Below, piece by piece: positions 9,915 through 19,849 of a DNA stretch of 64,000 nt. The stretch is taken from contig JAWKUH010000031.1 in NCBI GenBank assembly GCA_041398665.1, forward strand, positions 5,518 to 69,517, read 5' to 3'. The notes beneath the pieces are model-generated. The model did not search any database. It had not been told where the DNA came from and worked only from the letters and a program-made list of their open reading frames with translations. The position numbers and the translations under genes were made by a program. Every line of letters starts with the position of its first letter. The first letter of the stretch is position 1. This stretch comes from Rohdeia sp041398665. Its GTDB lineage: Bacteria > Planctomycetota > UBA1135 > GCA-002686595.

Positions 9915-10532
9915 TCAGCGCGGACCCGCGTCGGACCCTGCACCGAGGGCGAACCGTTCGAGGTGTCGCGTCAGGTCGCGGAGCAGCGCGGGGCGTCGCT
10001 CGCGCGGCGAGAGGTCGACGGTGTAGGGGAGCGGTCCGCGCGCGAGGTCGTCGAGCCCGAGGCGGCGGATCTCGAACGGGAACAGCGCTTCGCACGCCGC
10101 CGCGAAACCCTCGAGGTAGGGCGCGTCGGCGTCGGCCGCGTCGAAGAGGACGGGCAGCCCCATCACCTCGATCCCGCGCGGGACGCTCGCCGGCGGCTCG
10201 GCCGGCCACGCCACGTCGTCGCGCGCGATGCGACCCCACAGTCGGTACCACTCGCCGACCTCCGTCAGCGCGACGGGCAGCGGTTCGCCGACCGTCTCCG
10301 CGCGGTCCCAGTCGTCGTACTCGACGGTCACGACGAAGCCGGGCGGGGCGGGGATCACCGCGGCGAAGTCGACCGGGTCGCCCTCGTCGAGACGGAAGCG
10401 CAGGTCGACGCCGTCGCCGCGCACCTCGAGTCGGGCCGAGATCGACGACCCGCCGATCGCGATCCCCGAGATCTGAGCCCTCGCGCGACGGGAGACCTCC
10501 GCATCGGGGGGCGTCAGCGCGGGGCGGAGCAC
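9915..10532 (-). CDS. Hypothetical protein
   Basis: 205 residues, soluble, acidic, with no signal peptide or transmembrane segment that I can see. I do not recognise a family. The body has an alternating beta-strand look (ARLEVRGDGVDLRFRL, FVVTVEYDDWDRAE) followed by a helical C-terminal third. It starts 45 bp after the stop of the unknown gene upstream and is probably co-transcribed with it. Confidence 0.6.
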   Translation of the reverse strand: MLRPALTPPDAEVSRRARAQISGIAIGGSSISARLEVRGDGVDLRFRLDEGDPVDFAAVIPAPPGFVVTVEYDDWDRAETVGEPLPVALTEVGEWYRLWGRIARDDVAWPAEPPASVPRGIEVMGLPVLFDAADADAPYLEGFAAACEALFPFEIRRLGLDDLARGPLPYTVDLSPRERRPALLRDLTRHLERFALGAGSDAGPR

Positions 10533-10577
10533 GCAGCCCTCCGCGAGGCCCGCTCGCGCGTGTCGACGTCGAGCGCG

Positions 10578-11051
10578 CTACCGAGCGAAGTGGGGGAAGA
10601 GACGCCCGGCGAGTTCGGGGTCGATGGCCGCGAGCGCCTCGAGGTGTCGCCATCCGTCGGCGTCGCGGCCCTGGTGGAGCGCGGCGATCGCGAGACGGGC
10701 GCGCCGCTGCTCGATCCTGTTCGGCGCCGTCGCGCTCGGCCGCGACGTCCCTCGCGAAGGCGCGCCAACGCGCGCTCCACGACGGGTCGCCGTGCGCGAC
10801 GTCCTCGGCCAGGGATCGTCGATCCTGGGACTCCACCGGTGCTCGGGAGAGCGGCGAGGGTCGCCGCCGCCATCGAGGACGTCCGGCAGCGTGATCGTCC
10901 ATTCGCGCGGCACCCTCGCTCCGAGCGGCCTCGTGCGATCCCGCAGGCCTGGCACGCCGATCCGCGTGCCCGGCGACGCGGGCGACCGAGAGCGCGACGA
11001 ACGCCCCGAGGATCGGCGCGATCGCGCGCAGCGTGAGGAGCTTCGCTCCAT
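10578..11051 (-). CDS. Hypothetical membrane-anchored protein, frameshifted
   Basis: Coding signal moves between frames. A hydrophobic N-terminal helix (KLLTLRAIAPILGAFVALSV) is in one frame, REWTITLPDVLDGG in a second, a central part with EDVAHGDPSWSARWRAFARD in the first again, and the C-terminus with ALHQGRDADGWRHLEALAAI and LAGRLFPHFAR in the second. ATG 11051 is the likely start if a shift lies immediately after it. The product would be about 155 residues: one membrane anchor and a helical, possibly TPR-like tail. No family is recognised. At least three shifts are needed. Confidence 0.45.
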   Translation of the reverse strand: MERSSSRCARSRRSSGRSSRSRSPASPGTRIGVPGLRDRTRPLGARVPREWTITLPDVLDGGGDPRRSPEHRWSPRIDDPWPRTSRTATRRGARVGAPSRGTSRPSATAPNRIEQRRARLAIAALHQGRDADGWRHLEALAAIDPELAGRLFPHFAR

Positions 11052-11089
11052 GGCGAGGCGAGGGCGGCGCCCGCGGCGGGGCGTCCGGT

Positions 11090-11096
11090 TAGCCTA
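11090..11096. promoter_or_regulatory. Overlapping divergent -10 boxes
   Basis: TAGCCTA reads as TAGCCT on the plus strand (towards the Trm112-like gene) and as TAGGCT on the minus strand (towards the unknown gene ending at 10578). The arrangement resembles the palindromic divergent promoter at 22489-22498. Confidence 0.35.
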
Positions 11097-11165
11097 TCGC
11101 GCAGCGAGCGCGCCGAACCACGGCCGCCCCCGACACGCCCGAGACGCGACGCACCCCGACCCACG

Positions 11166-11425
11166 ATGATCGACAAAGAACTCCTCGAGATCCTCGCCTG
11201 CCCGGCGACCTACCAGACGCTCGCGGAGGCGCCGGAGGAGCTGGTGAAGCGGCTCGAGGAGCGTCGCGCGGCGGGAACGCTGCGCACGGTCGCGGGAGCG
11301 GCGGTCGAGGGCACGATCGAGGCCGCGCTCGTCCGCGCCGACGGAAAGGTCGCCTACCCGATCCTCATGACGGCATCCCCGTCCTCCTCGTCGACGAGGG
11401 CATCGCGGTGGAGGAATCCGCCTGA
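11166..11425 (+). CDS. Trm112-like small zinc-ribbon-type protein, one frameshift
   Basis: Small protein related to the Trm112/YcaR family, whose members activate methyltransferases or act as small stabilising partners. It starts MIDKELLEILACPATYQTL and, after a one-base deletion near 11370 (ATG-ACGGC for ATG-GACGGC), continues DGIPVLLVDEGIAVEE to a stop at 11425, giving about 86 residues. The usual CPxC pair is reduced to a single Cys followed by ATYQ, so zinc binding is doubtful. The downstream eboE start is 5 bp after the stop, implying one transcript. Confidence 0.75.
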
Positions 11426-11429
11426 CGCC

Positions 11430-12718
11430 GTGCGCTTCGCGAGTCCGACGCACGGTGGTCGCACGGTCCGGCTGGGCTACTGCCTGAACGTCCTCGCGAT
11501 CGACGACCTCGCGGAGTTCGAGCGCGCGATCGAGACTCGTGCTCGCGCCGCTGCGCGAGCGTGTCGCGCCGACCGGGGAGCCTCGGTGCCGGCCTCCACC
11601 TCCTGGCGGATGGCGTTCGCCCTGTCGGAGGACCGCGCGCAGCCGCTGCGCGCACGCCTGCGCGGGCGTCTCCGCGATCACGGCATCGCGGCCTTCGCCG
11701 GCGAACGCGTTCCCCTACGAACGCTTCCACCGTCCGGGGCTCATGTCACGTGTTCCGTCCGGCGTGGGACGAGCGTGAACGCCTGCTCTACACCGGTGCC
11801 GTCGCGGTGTGCGCCGCGGCACTCGCTCCGGACGGCGCGACGACGTTCTCGATCAGTACGCACACGGGCTTCCACCGCGCGGACGTCGGCACGCCGGAGG
11901 CGTTTGCCGCGCGCGTGCGCGACTGCGGCGCCAACCTCGACGGCGGCGCTCGTGCTCGCGAAGCTCGAGCGGCGAGCGCGCGCGCTGCGCGGGATCCTGG
12001 CACTGGAGCCGGAGCCGCGTTCGCTCGCCGGCGACACGCGCGAGTTCGCCGAGGTCTGGCCGCTCCTGCGCGACGCCGCGGCGAGCGAACTGGGGAAGCG
12101 CGGCGAGCGCGATCCCGAGGCCGTGCTCGCGCGACACGTCGGCCTGTGTCTCGACACGTGCCACGCCGCCGTCGAGTACGAAGCGCCTCGCGACGCGGCG
12201 CGTGCCGGCGCACGCGCTCGGCGCGCCGATCGGGAAGGTGCAACTCTCGAGCGCTCCCCGGCCTGACGCGCCGGCCTGTGACGACGAGGGACGCCTCCGT
12301 CTGCTCGCGTTGGACGAGCCGGTCTACCTACCCGCTCACCGCGCGACGCGGCGAAGAACTGCTCCGACTCGGCGACCTGCCGGAGTTCGGCGCGTTGCTG
12401 TCGGAGGAGCGCGAACGCTTCCTCTCCGCCGACGAGTGGCGCTGCCACTTCCACGTCCCGCTCGACGCGCGCCGCTGCCTCTCGTGGGAGCGGGGGCTCG
12501 CGACGACGGCGGACGAGGGCGCGCGCACGCTCGCGCACCTGCTCGACGATCCGGACCTGTGGGGGACCGACGAGCTCCACGTCGAGGTCGAGACCTACAC
12601 GTTCGACGTGTTGCCCGAGGAACTGCGGGCCGGTGGTCTGGTCGAGTCGCTCGCCCGCGAACTCGAGGGCGCGCGCTCGGATCGAGGCCTGCGGCCATCG
12701 AGCGTCGCCGCGGGCTGA
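11430..12718 (+). CDS. eboE: Metabolite traffic protein EboE (TIM-barrel), multiple +1 shifts
   Basis: EboE is a sugar-isomerase-like TIM-barrel protein of the ebo clusters, which in cyanobacteria and pseudomonads help move a metabolite precursor to the periplasm; its chemistry is not established. Family landmarks seen here are LGYCLNVLAIDDL near the start, NAFPYERFHRPG, FSISTHTGFH, LALEPEPRSL, HVGLCLDTCHAAVEYE, GKVQLSSA, CHFHVPLDAR and HVEVETYTFDVLPEEL at the end. The reading frame changes eight times (near 11535, 11581, 11621, 11693, 11752, 11938, 12193 and 12341), every time by +1. The corrected length is about 426 residues. GTG 11430 is the likely start. Its usual partners EboA and EboB are 35 kb away. 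Confidence 0.88.
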
Positions 12719-12725
12719 GAGCGAT

Positions 12726-13382
12726 TCAGGGATCGAGCGGCCCGAGCAACCAGGCCGTCACGGCCCAGCGCGGCGCGACGGCCGGGAGCACCTCGTGCTC
12801 GAGCCGGTCCGCGAGGAACAGCACGAGTCGGTCGAGCCGAGGTTCGATCGTCCGCGCCCCGTCGGGTTCGTGTGCGACGAGTTCGCCTCCGTCGCCCGGT
12901 CGCCAGTCGGGATTCAGGTAGTAGACCGCCGTCGCACGTCGGCGGCCGCCGCCCGCGAACGCGTCGAGGTGGCGGACGTAGCGTGCGCCGTCCGGCGGGT
13001 AGACCGCGAGCTGCACCTCCGAGTCGACGACGCCGAGCCAGCAGCGCTCGCGGAATTCCGTCGCGATGGCGTCGAACGTCCGCCACAGCGCGGCGAGCGG
13101 TTCCTCCGCGCGGCGCTCGAGCCACGTCGTGAGGTCGCCGCGAAGCTCCGCGTGGAGCTGCTTCTCGTCGCCTCGACCGACGGCCGCGGGCGTGAGCGAC
13201 GCGCGCTCGGCGACGAGCGCGGCGCGCACGGCCGAGGCGGTCGCGTCCCCGAGGACGCCGTCCTGCACCACGGCTCGACCAGCGCCGAGTGCGGCGACGT
13301 CGCGGTCGGTGAGCCCCGGGTACGGACGGCTGCCGAGTAGGTCGAGGTCCCGCGGGACCGGTCGGATGTCGGCGGCGTCCAA
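12726..13382 (-). CDS. 2OG-Fe(II) oxygenase (prolyl 4-hydroxylase-like)
   Basis: Non-haem iron dioxygenase using 2-oxoglutarate. The HxD iron pair is in YVRHLDAF, the distal His is in HEVLPA and the following Arg in RWAVTAWL would hold 2-oxoglutarate; VYYLNPDW and GGELVAHEP are typical of the prolyl hydroxylase group. The substrate is unknown. No ATG fits; a TTG at 13382 (LDAADIRPVPRDLDL), 8 nt after a GAGCAT hexamer, is my best start and gives 218 residues. A longer in-frame opening to 13463 exists but looks non-coding. It converges on eboE with a 7-bp gap. Confidence 0.78.
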   Translation of the reverse strand: MDAADIRPVPRDLDLLGSRPYPGLTDRDVAALGAGRAVVQDGVLGDATASAVRAALVAERASLTPAAVGRGDEKQLHAELRGDLTTWLERRAEEPLAALWRTFDAIATEFRERCWLGVVDSEVQLAVYPPDGARYVRHLDAFAGGGRRRATAVYYLNPDWRPGDGGELVAHEPDGARTIEPRLDRLVLFLADRLEHEVLPAVAPRWAVTAWLLGPLDP

Positions 13383-13523
13383 GCGCGAGGATGCTCGGGC
13401 GCGGCGACCCGCGACGCAAGGGCCCGGTGCCGAACACGGCTCGCGCGCGCGGCGATCGAGCAAAAGTCCCGGAGCCCTTGTTGACCCGTGGAGCGGCCGT
13501 CCCTACCTTTCTCCGACTCGCGT

Positions 13524-13601
13524 GGCCCCTTCGTCTAGTCAGGCCTAGGACACCAGGTTTTCATCCTGGCGACAGGGGTTCAAATCCCCTAGGGGTCACC
13601 A
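13524..13601 (+). tRNA. tRNA-Glu (UUC)
   Basis: The acceptor stem GGCCCCT pairs with AGGGGTC, the anticodon stem is CCAGG/CCTGG around TTTTCAT (anticodon TTC), the T-arm is AGGGG-TTCAAAT-CCCCT, and the 3' CCA is encoded. 78 nt. Confidence 0.96.
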
Positions 13602-13736
13602 TCCTCCGCCTCGCGAGCGCGCTCCGGTCGATCCGTCGAGCGCCGAGTTCTCCGGGTGGAAGTGCGAGGCGGGCGCACCCGTCCTCGCGTCGACACCGAC
13701 CCGAGACGCCCCTGGAGCGGGACGCCGAGGCGCGCC

Positions 13737-13742
13737 GATGAT
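13737..13742 (+). promoter_or_regulatory. -10-like hexamer of lipoprotein gene
   Basis: GATGAT, 6 nt before ATG 13749; no Shine-Dalgarno site between. Confidence 0.35.
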
Positions 13743-13748
13743 CGGCGG

Positions 13749-15293
13749 ATGCCCACGAGTTCCCTCCGCCGTGCGACTCCCACGGCGTTCGCGATCGCGA
13801 CCCTCGCTCTCGCCGCGTCCTGCGCTGCGCCCGGTGACGCCCCGTGGTACGAGCGGCTGAGCTCCGCCGAGCCGTTCGAGAAGCGCGTCATGTCGGACGG
13901 CACCAAGGTGGTCGTCCGCAAGCGCGTGCTCGAGGGCGGCATCCTCCCGGACCTCCCCGAGGCGAGCGACTGGTACGACGTCGACGTCGGAGGCGGGGGC
14001 TTCCGCAGGTACGCGAGCCGCTACGTGCTCCTCGACGGGATCGGCGTCGTCGCGTGGAACGAGAGGAAGCGCGCCGACGACACCGACATGATGTGGCGCG
14101 CGACGGACGGCAAGCGCGGCAACGCCGATCGCGAGTCGCTGCGCTTCGTGGAGAGCGACGATCGCGCCGTTCCTCGGCGCGCGTTCCTCCTCACGCAGTA
14201 CTGGGACTCGCCGAGCGACGCGCCGTGGACCGCGTGGCTGTGGGCCGACGGCGTGGTCGAGCGGCGCTTCGACGGCCTCGTCCCGACGACGCTCTACGGT
14301 CCGCGAACGTACAAGCCGAAGGCCTACAGCGAAGCGGACGACTCGATCGTCTTCGTGGCGACCGAGGGCGAACGCACGTCGGCGTACGTCGTCGGACCCG
14401 ATCTGCACCTCGCCGCGAGCTACCAGGACGTCGCGCTCGTGGCCGTCCTCCCGAACGACATCGACCACAGGAACGGGATCCTCGACTGGCAGGTGAGCCT
14501 CGTCCCGTGCGAGGTCGACGGCGCTGCGGGCCTCTTCCGGCCGATCGGTCGAGCGCTCGCCGGAGGCGATGCGACCGTGGTCGGTGCACTGCCGTTCCGG
14601 GCACCGGTGTGGGTCAAGAGCTTCACGGCCGATGGGGCCGAGACGGGGAGCAGTGTCGACCTCGTGTGGGGCTGGCTCGTCGCGTACGAACGCGCGAACG
14701 GCACGTCGTCCTGGGGCTGGGCGCGTCCCGACCTCACTTCGGCGACGGGCCCGATCTGGAGCGACGTGAACCTCGCCCCGAGCGCGGCGCTCGCCGAGTA
14801 CGACGCGGAGTTCCTCTACGGCACCGAGATGCTCGTCGTGCGCGACGCGACGACCGGCACCTGGTCGACGAAGCTGCCGCCGAACGCGTTCGACGGGACG
14901 GCGACCTTGTACGACCTCGGTGGAAGCCTCCCGGTCGCCGACTCGCCCGAGGCCGCCTACGAGGGGGCCGAGGTCGCGATCGCTCGGGTGGGAGCGGAAC
15001 GGCGCGAAGCGAATCGCCGTGCGGTCGAACAGCGCATCGCGCAGGCCAACGCCGACTTCGCCGAGCGCATCCGGCGCGACAACGAGCGCTTCGAACGAGA
15101 GCGCGCGGAACGCGATCGGCAGGCCGCCTACTGGAACGGCTACTTCGAACGCGCACTCGCGAACCAGCTCGACGCGATGCACGCGCAGAACCAGGCGTTC
15201 TACGAGGGCCTCGAGCGCGAATCGCACCGCGTCTACATGGAGAAGCTCACCAAGTTCACCTGGGGCGGCGGCGCGACCAACGTCTACAAGTGA
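13749..15293 (+). CDS. Large lipoprotein with C-terminal coiled coil, unknown function
   Basis: 514 residues. The N-terminus MPTSSLRRATPTAFAIATL continues to a lipobox-like ALAASC, so it is probably lipidated at about residue 25 and envelope-bound. The central 400 residues are rich in short strands and tryptophans (PWTAWLWADGVVERRFDG, SLVPCEV), without a family I recognise. Residues 420-490 form a charged Arg/Glu/Ala coiled coil (ANRRAVEQRIAQANADFAER). It stands alone between tRNA-Glu and uup. Confidence 0.7.
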   Translation: MPTSSLRRATPTAFAIATLALAASCAAPGDAPWYERLSSAEPFEKRVMSDGTKVVVRKRVLEGGILPDLPEASDWYDVDVGGGGFRRYASRYVLLDGIGVVAWNERKRADDTDMMWRATDGKRGNADRESLRFVESDDRAVPRRAFLLTQYWDSPSDAPWTAWLWADGVVERRFDGLVPTTLYGPRTYKPKAYSEADDSIVFVATEGERTSAYVVGPDLHLAASYQDVALVAVLPNDIDHRNGILDWQVSLVPCEVDGAAGLFRPIGRALAGGDATVVGALPFRAPVWVKSFTADGAETGSSVDLVWGWLVAYERANGTSSWGWARPDLTSATGPIWSDVNLAPSAALAEYDAEFLYGTEMLVVRDATTGTWSTKLPPNAFDGTATLYDLGGSLPVADSPEAAYEGAEVAIARVGAERREANRRAVEQRIAQANADFAERIRRDNERFERERAERDRQAAYWNGYFERALANQLDAMHAQNQAFYEGLERESHRVYMEKLTKFTWGGGATNVYK

Positions 15294-15336
15294 CGGAGCG
15301 ACGGCGAGGGCGTGGCGCCGGGGTTCGCCCGCGCGT

Positions 15337-15342
15337 TAGGCT
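15337..15342 (+). promoter_or_regulatory. -10 hexamer of leaderless uup
   Basis: TAGGCT, 9 nt before ATG 15352; TGGCGC at 15313-15318 is a weak -35 candidate with an 18-bp spacer. Confidence 0.5.
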
Positions 15343-15351
15343 CTCGCGCCC

Positions 15352-17292
15352 ATGGCGCTCCTCGCACTCCGCGGCGTGGCGAAGGCGTACGACGCCGAGC
15401 GCCGGCTCCTGGACCACGTCGACCTCGTCGTGCGCGACGACGACCGCATCGGACTGATCGGTCCGAACGGGTCCGGCAAGTCGACGCTGCTCGGCATGCT
15501 CCTCGGCGAGGTCGTGCCCGACGAGGGCGAGCGCGTCGTGCGGCGCGGCCTGCGCGTGGGGCACCTCGAGCAGGAGCCGCGCTTCGCCGGAGACCTCTCG
15601 GTGCGCGAGATCGTGCGCGGCGGCCTCGCGGGGCGCGACGCGCTGCTCGCGGACATCGAACGGGTGCACCGCGACCTCGCGTCGCCCGACCTCGAGGCCG
15701 ACGACCTCGAGGCGTTGTTGCGGCGTCAGGACCGGCTGCAGACGCGGCTCGACGAGCTCGGCGGCCACGACGTCGAGCACCTCGTCGAGGCGACGATCGA
15801 CGGCGTCGGTCTCGCGGACCCCGAGGCGCTGTGCGGCACGCTTTCGGGCGGCGAGGCGCGTCGCGCGGCGCTCGCGCGGCTCCTGCTCTCCGAGCCCGAC
15901 CTGTTCCTGCTCGACGAACCGACGAACCACCTCGACGCGTTCGTGATCGCGTGGCTCGAGGACCACCTCGCCAAGCTCGCGGCACCGCTCGTGCTCGTGA
16001 CGCACGACCGCTACCTGCTGGACCGCACGGTCGACCGCATCGTCGAGATCGACCGCGGGAAGTTGCACGAGTACGACGGGGGCTACGCGAGCTACCTCGA
16101 GCAGCGCACGCAGCGGCTCGCCGCCGAGGCCGAGCACGAGCGCGTGCGCCTGTCGTTCCTGCGGCGCGAGGTCGAGTGGGTGCGGCGCTCGCCGATGGCG
16201 CGCACCGGCAAGAGCAAGTCGCGTCTGCAGCGCTTCGACGAGGCGCAGAACGCGGTGCCGACCAGGCTCGAGGCGGACCTCGACCTCGTCATCCCGAAGG
16301 GTCCGCGCCTCGGCACCAAGGTCGTCAAGATCTCCGGCGTGTCGCACGCCTACGAGGGACGCACCGTGCTGCCGCGGATCGACCTCGAACTCACCGGCGG
16401 CATGCGCCTCGGCGTCGTCGGACCGAACGGCGCGGGCAAGTCGACGCTGCTGCGGATCCTGCTCGGCGAGCTCGCGCCGACGACCGGCACGGTCGACGTC
16501 GGGGAGACCGTGCGCTTCGCCGCGATCGACCAGCGCCGCAGCGACCTCGATCCGACGAAGACGGTGACGCAGGAGATCGCGGGCTCCTCGGACCGCGTCC
16601 AGGTCGCGGGGAGGACCGTGCACGTCGCGAGCTTCCTCGACGGGTTCCTCTTCCCCGGTGCGCGCAAGAACACGCTCGTCGCGAAGTTGTCGGGCGGCGA
16701 GAAGGGGCGCGTCCTGCTCGCCAAGTTGCTGCTCGAGGGCGGCAACGTCCTCGTCCTCGACGAGCCGACGAACGACCTCGACCTCGGCACGCTCCGCGCG
16801 CTCGAGGAGGCGCTCGCGGCCTTCGAGGGCGCCGCCGTCGTCGTGAGTCACGACCGCTGGTTCCTCGACCGCGTCGCCACGCACGTGCTGCACCTCGACG
16901 GCGAAGGCGGCGCGCGACTGCACACGGGCGACGTCAGCTCGCTGCTCGAGATGATGGAGGCGGAGCGCGAGGAACGGGCAGCGGCGCGGGCTCCGCGCGC
17001 CTCCGCGAAGGATCCCGCGAGTCCTCCGGCGGCGAGCGCGCCGCGGACGAAGGCCAAGGACGAGGGGAGGACGCGGCTCTCCAACTGGGAGGCGAAGGAG
17101 CTCTAGCAGCTCGGCGAGCGCGTCCCCGAGCTCGAGGCTGCGATCGCCGCCGTCGACGAGAAGCTGATGGACCCCGGCCTCTACGGCGCGGAGCGCGCGA
17201 GGCTCGCGGCGCTCCAGAGCGAACGCGCGGGGCTCGCGGCCGAACTCGAACGCGCGACCGAGCGGTGGATGGAACTCGCCGAGCGCGCCTGA
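15352..17292 (+). CDS. uup: ABC-F ATPase Uup, in-frame amber codon in the C-terminal domain
   Basis: Soluble ABC-F protein with two ATPase domains and no membrane part; the family acts on ribosomes or branched DNA. Walker A sites are GPNGSGKST (about residue 40) and GPNGAGKST (about 360); signatures are LSGGEARR and LSGGEKGR; Walker B sites are LFLLDEPTNHLD and LVLDEPTNDLD. A TAG at 17104-17106 ends the frame after NWEAKEL, but translation in the same frame continues QLGERVPELEAAIAAVDEKL to TGA 17292. That is the normal Uup coiled-coil C-terminal domain, so TAG most likely replaces GAG (Glu). The full product would be about 646 residues and the truncated one 584. Confidence 0.9.
17104..17106 (+). 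other. In-frame TAG inside uup
   Basis: Stop codon at the position where the Uup C-terminal domain has Glu (KEL-E-QL); the frame remains coding for 62 more codons. Confidence 0.8.
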
Positions 17293-17305
17293 CGCTCCGC
17301 CCGAC

Positions 17306-19112
17306 TCAGATGATGAGGCGCACGCCGCCGAGCGCGTCGAGCGTGTGCGGCAGGTTCCCGCTCGGCGATCCGATGAACATCAGGTTGACCGGGATCCTCC
17401 ACTCCTCGGAGAGGCGGTGGATGAGGTCCGGCCCGAACTCGCCCTTCATCACGACGAACTCGATGTCGATCTCGGGGTAGGCGCGGTCGAGGACCTCGAT
17501 CTCCTTCTTCACCTTGACCGGGACCTCGTCCATGCGCGACACGACGGTCACGAGCTTGAGCCGGTTCGTGTGCTCGTTCTTGCGCAGGTAGATCATCACC
17601 TGGTTGAGGTTGGCGATGTCGTCGCCGTGCGTGAAGAACACGACCTGCTAGCGCGTTGATCTGGTCGATCTTCTCGCGGATCACGCGGGAGAGCGCGCCC
17701 ATCGGCTTGGCGACGCCGAGAACGATCTGGCGCGCGACGAACAGTCCCGCCTTCAGGAGCGCGATGCGTCCGAGCGTGACCGAGACGACGAGGAGCACCG
17801 GCACGAAGTACTCGAGGAAGACCTTCAGGTACTCCGGGTTCATCACGGCGTTGCCGACGAGTCCGGCGAGCACCGCGGCGATACCGACGACGACGTAGGG
17901 CCAGGGAGCGATCGTCGGGCGCGGGAGGCGCGAGCGCTTGACCTTGAGCAGGACGTTGCCGACCCCGAACAGGGCCATCACGGCGAGGAACGAGATGGTG
18001 TAGACGCCGGCGAGCGCGCCGAGCTCGCCCTTCGTGATGAACAGGATCGAGACCGCGAGCAGGAAGAACGTCACCAGGATCCGGTGCGTCGTCCCGCGTC
18101 GGTTCGTCGTGAGCAGGAACTGCGGCAGGCAGCGGTCGAGCGTCATGCGGTGGATCAGACCGTTGACGCCCACGTAGCTCGTGAGCACCGCGCCGCTGAG
18201 GACGAGCGCCGCGTCGATCGAGATCAGGGTCGAGAGCCAACCGCCGCCCGAGATGCCGCCGACGTGCGCGAGCAGCGCCTCCTGGTTCGCGTCCACGTCG
18301 GGGATCGGGACGACGGAGAGGACGAGCAGCGCGATGACGGGGTTGAAGAACGACACCGCGACCCACATGTTGCGCAGCGTCCTCGGGAACACGCCCGGCG
18401 CCTGCTCCTCGACGAAGTTGGCGGAGCTCTCGAACCCCGAGATGCCGAGCATCGCCGCGGAGAAGCCGAAGAAGAGGGCCGTCGCCACGCCGCCCTCGGG
18501 CGGGCGGTCGAGGTTCTCGAGGAAGACGCCGACGCCGTTCGACGCGACGTGGATCGCGCCGACGACGAGGAGCAGCACCAGCGTCGCGATGTGGAAGCAG
18601 AAGATCCCGATCGCGACGCGCGACGACTCGGAGATGCCGAGGATCATCAGCCCGCAGAAGACCGCGAGCAGGCCGACGGTGGCGGGCAGGACGGGGAGCT
18701 CGCCCCACATCCCGTGCACGTAGTGGACGGCCTCGTTCGCCGAGATGACCGCGGTCGCGACGTACGAGAGGATCGTGAGGCAGGCCGCCACCGACGCGCG
18801 GAACTTGCTCGTCGTGTTGAGCAGCGCGTTGTAGGCGCCGCCGTTGAGCGGCAGCGCGCCGACGACCTCCGCGTAGATCGAGCGGAAGAGGAACAGCACC
18901 ACCGCGACGACGAGCAGCGCGAGCGGCGCGAGGCTGCCTGCCTTGAGGATCGCGAGGGCCGAGACGTACAGGCACGACGAGGTGATGTCGTTGCCGCAGA
19001 TCGCGGTCGCTGCGAGCTCGCCGAGCTTGCGGGAGGGGTGCGTCACCTCGCCGCCGATCGCCTCGCCGGACACGCCGGGAGGGTTCTCGGGCTCGTTCTC
19101 GCGCTCGACCAT
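17306..19112 (-). CDS. APC-family amino acid permease with C-terminal UspA-like domain, one +1 shift
   Basis: Inner-membrane transporter of the amino acid-polyamine-organocation superfamily. ATG 19112 gives MVERENEPENPPGV, then about 12 hydrophobic segments starting at LGELAATAICGNDITSS; GFSAAMLGISGFESSANFVEE is a typical APC stretch. After the last helix the frame shifts by +1 near 17645 (CTAGCAG for CTGCAG). It continues as a soluble domain of about 110 residues (VVFFTHGDDIANLNQVMIYL, ending LDALGGVRLII) resembling the universal-stress-type regulatory tails of such permeases. Corrected length is about 601 residues. The substrate cannot be told from sequence alone. Confidence 0.85.
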
Positions 19113-19121
19113 CGCGTGGCG

Positions 19122-19127
19122 GTTCTA
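19122..19127 (-). promoter_or_regulatory. -10 hexamer of leaderless permease gene
   Basis: Minus-strand TAGAAC, 9 nt before ATG 19112. Confidence 0.45.
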
Positions 19128-19239
19128 CTCCTCGCGTCCGCTCGGATCGAGTGACGCGTGCGATTCGGCGCGACGCGGAACGCGCGAGAGGGAATCGCGA
19201 GTGGGCCATTCGGCTCGCGCTACGCCGAAGGGCGAGCGC

Positions 19240-19839
19240 TCACGCGTCGTCCCCCGCGCGCCACTGGCGCCAGCCGTCGCGCACGTAGCCGACGGTCGAG
19301 AGCACGACGAGGACGGACGCGGCGACGAGCGCGGGCGGGACGACGGAGCGGTCGAGGTCGGCGGTGATCCAGACGAGGAGCGCGAAGAGCAGGAGGCTCG
19401 AGAGTCGCCCGTGGCGCTCGTGTACGACCTCGACGCGACCGCGCCGCGCCCGCACCGCGAGCGACCCGGCCGCGAGCACGACGTCGCGACCGAGCACGAG
19501 CGCGACGAACCAGATCGGCACGCGCGCGAAGGCCGCGCCCGTCGTCGTCGCGAAGAAGAGCAGGAGCGCGACCTGCGCGAGCTTGTCCGCCACGGCGTCG
19601 AGCGTCGCTCCGAGCGGCGTCGCGAGGCCGTAGCGACGCGCGAGGAACCCGTCGACGACGTCGGAGACGCCGATGCCGAGCAACGCGGCCAGCGCGAGCG
19701 CGCGGTGGGGCTGGTCGGACCCGCCCGAGGCCACCGCCGCGTCGCACCAGTGGGCGTGCGCGACGAACGCCGGGATGAGCGCGATGCGCAGGAGCGTGAT
19801 CGCGTTCGGGAGCCAGCGGGGGAGGGCGAGCCGTGCCAC
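19240..19839 (-). CDS. CDP-alcohol phosphatidyltransferase (PgsA-like)
   Basis: Integral membrane enzyme that transfers a phosphatidyl group from CDP-diacylglycerol to an alcohol. The diagnostic motif D-x2-DG-x2-AR-x8-G-x3-D-x3-D is complete: SDVVDGFLARRYG followed by ATLDAVADK. 199 residues with about six hydrophobic helices. The start is GTG 19839. It lies 10 bp downstream of the CPBP gene in a probable three-gene envelope operon. Phosphatidylglycerophosphate synthase or a relative is likely; the exact alcohol is not determinable. Confidence 0.88.
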   Translation of the reverse strand: MARLALPRWLPNAITLLRIALIPAFVAHAHWCDAAVASGGSDQPHRALALAALLGIGVSDVVDGFLARRYGLATPLGATLDAVADKLAQVALLLFFATTTGAAFARVPIWFVALVLGRDVVLAAGSLAVRARRGRVEVVHERHGRLSSLLLFALLVWITADLDRSVVPPALVAASVLVVLSTVGYVRDGWRQWRAGDDA

Positions 19840-19849
19840 GCTCCCATCC

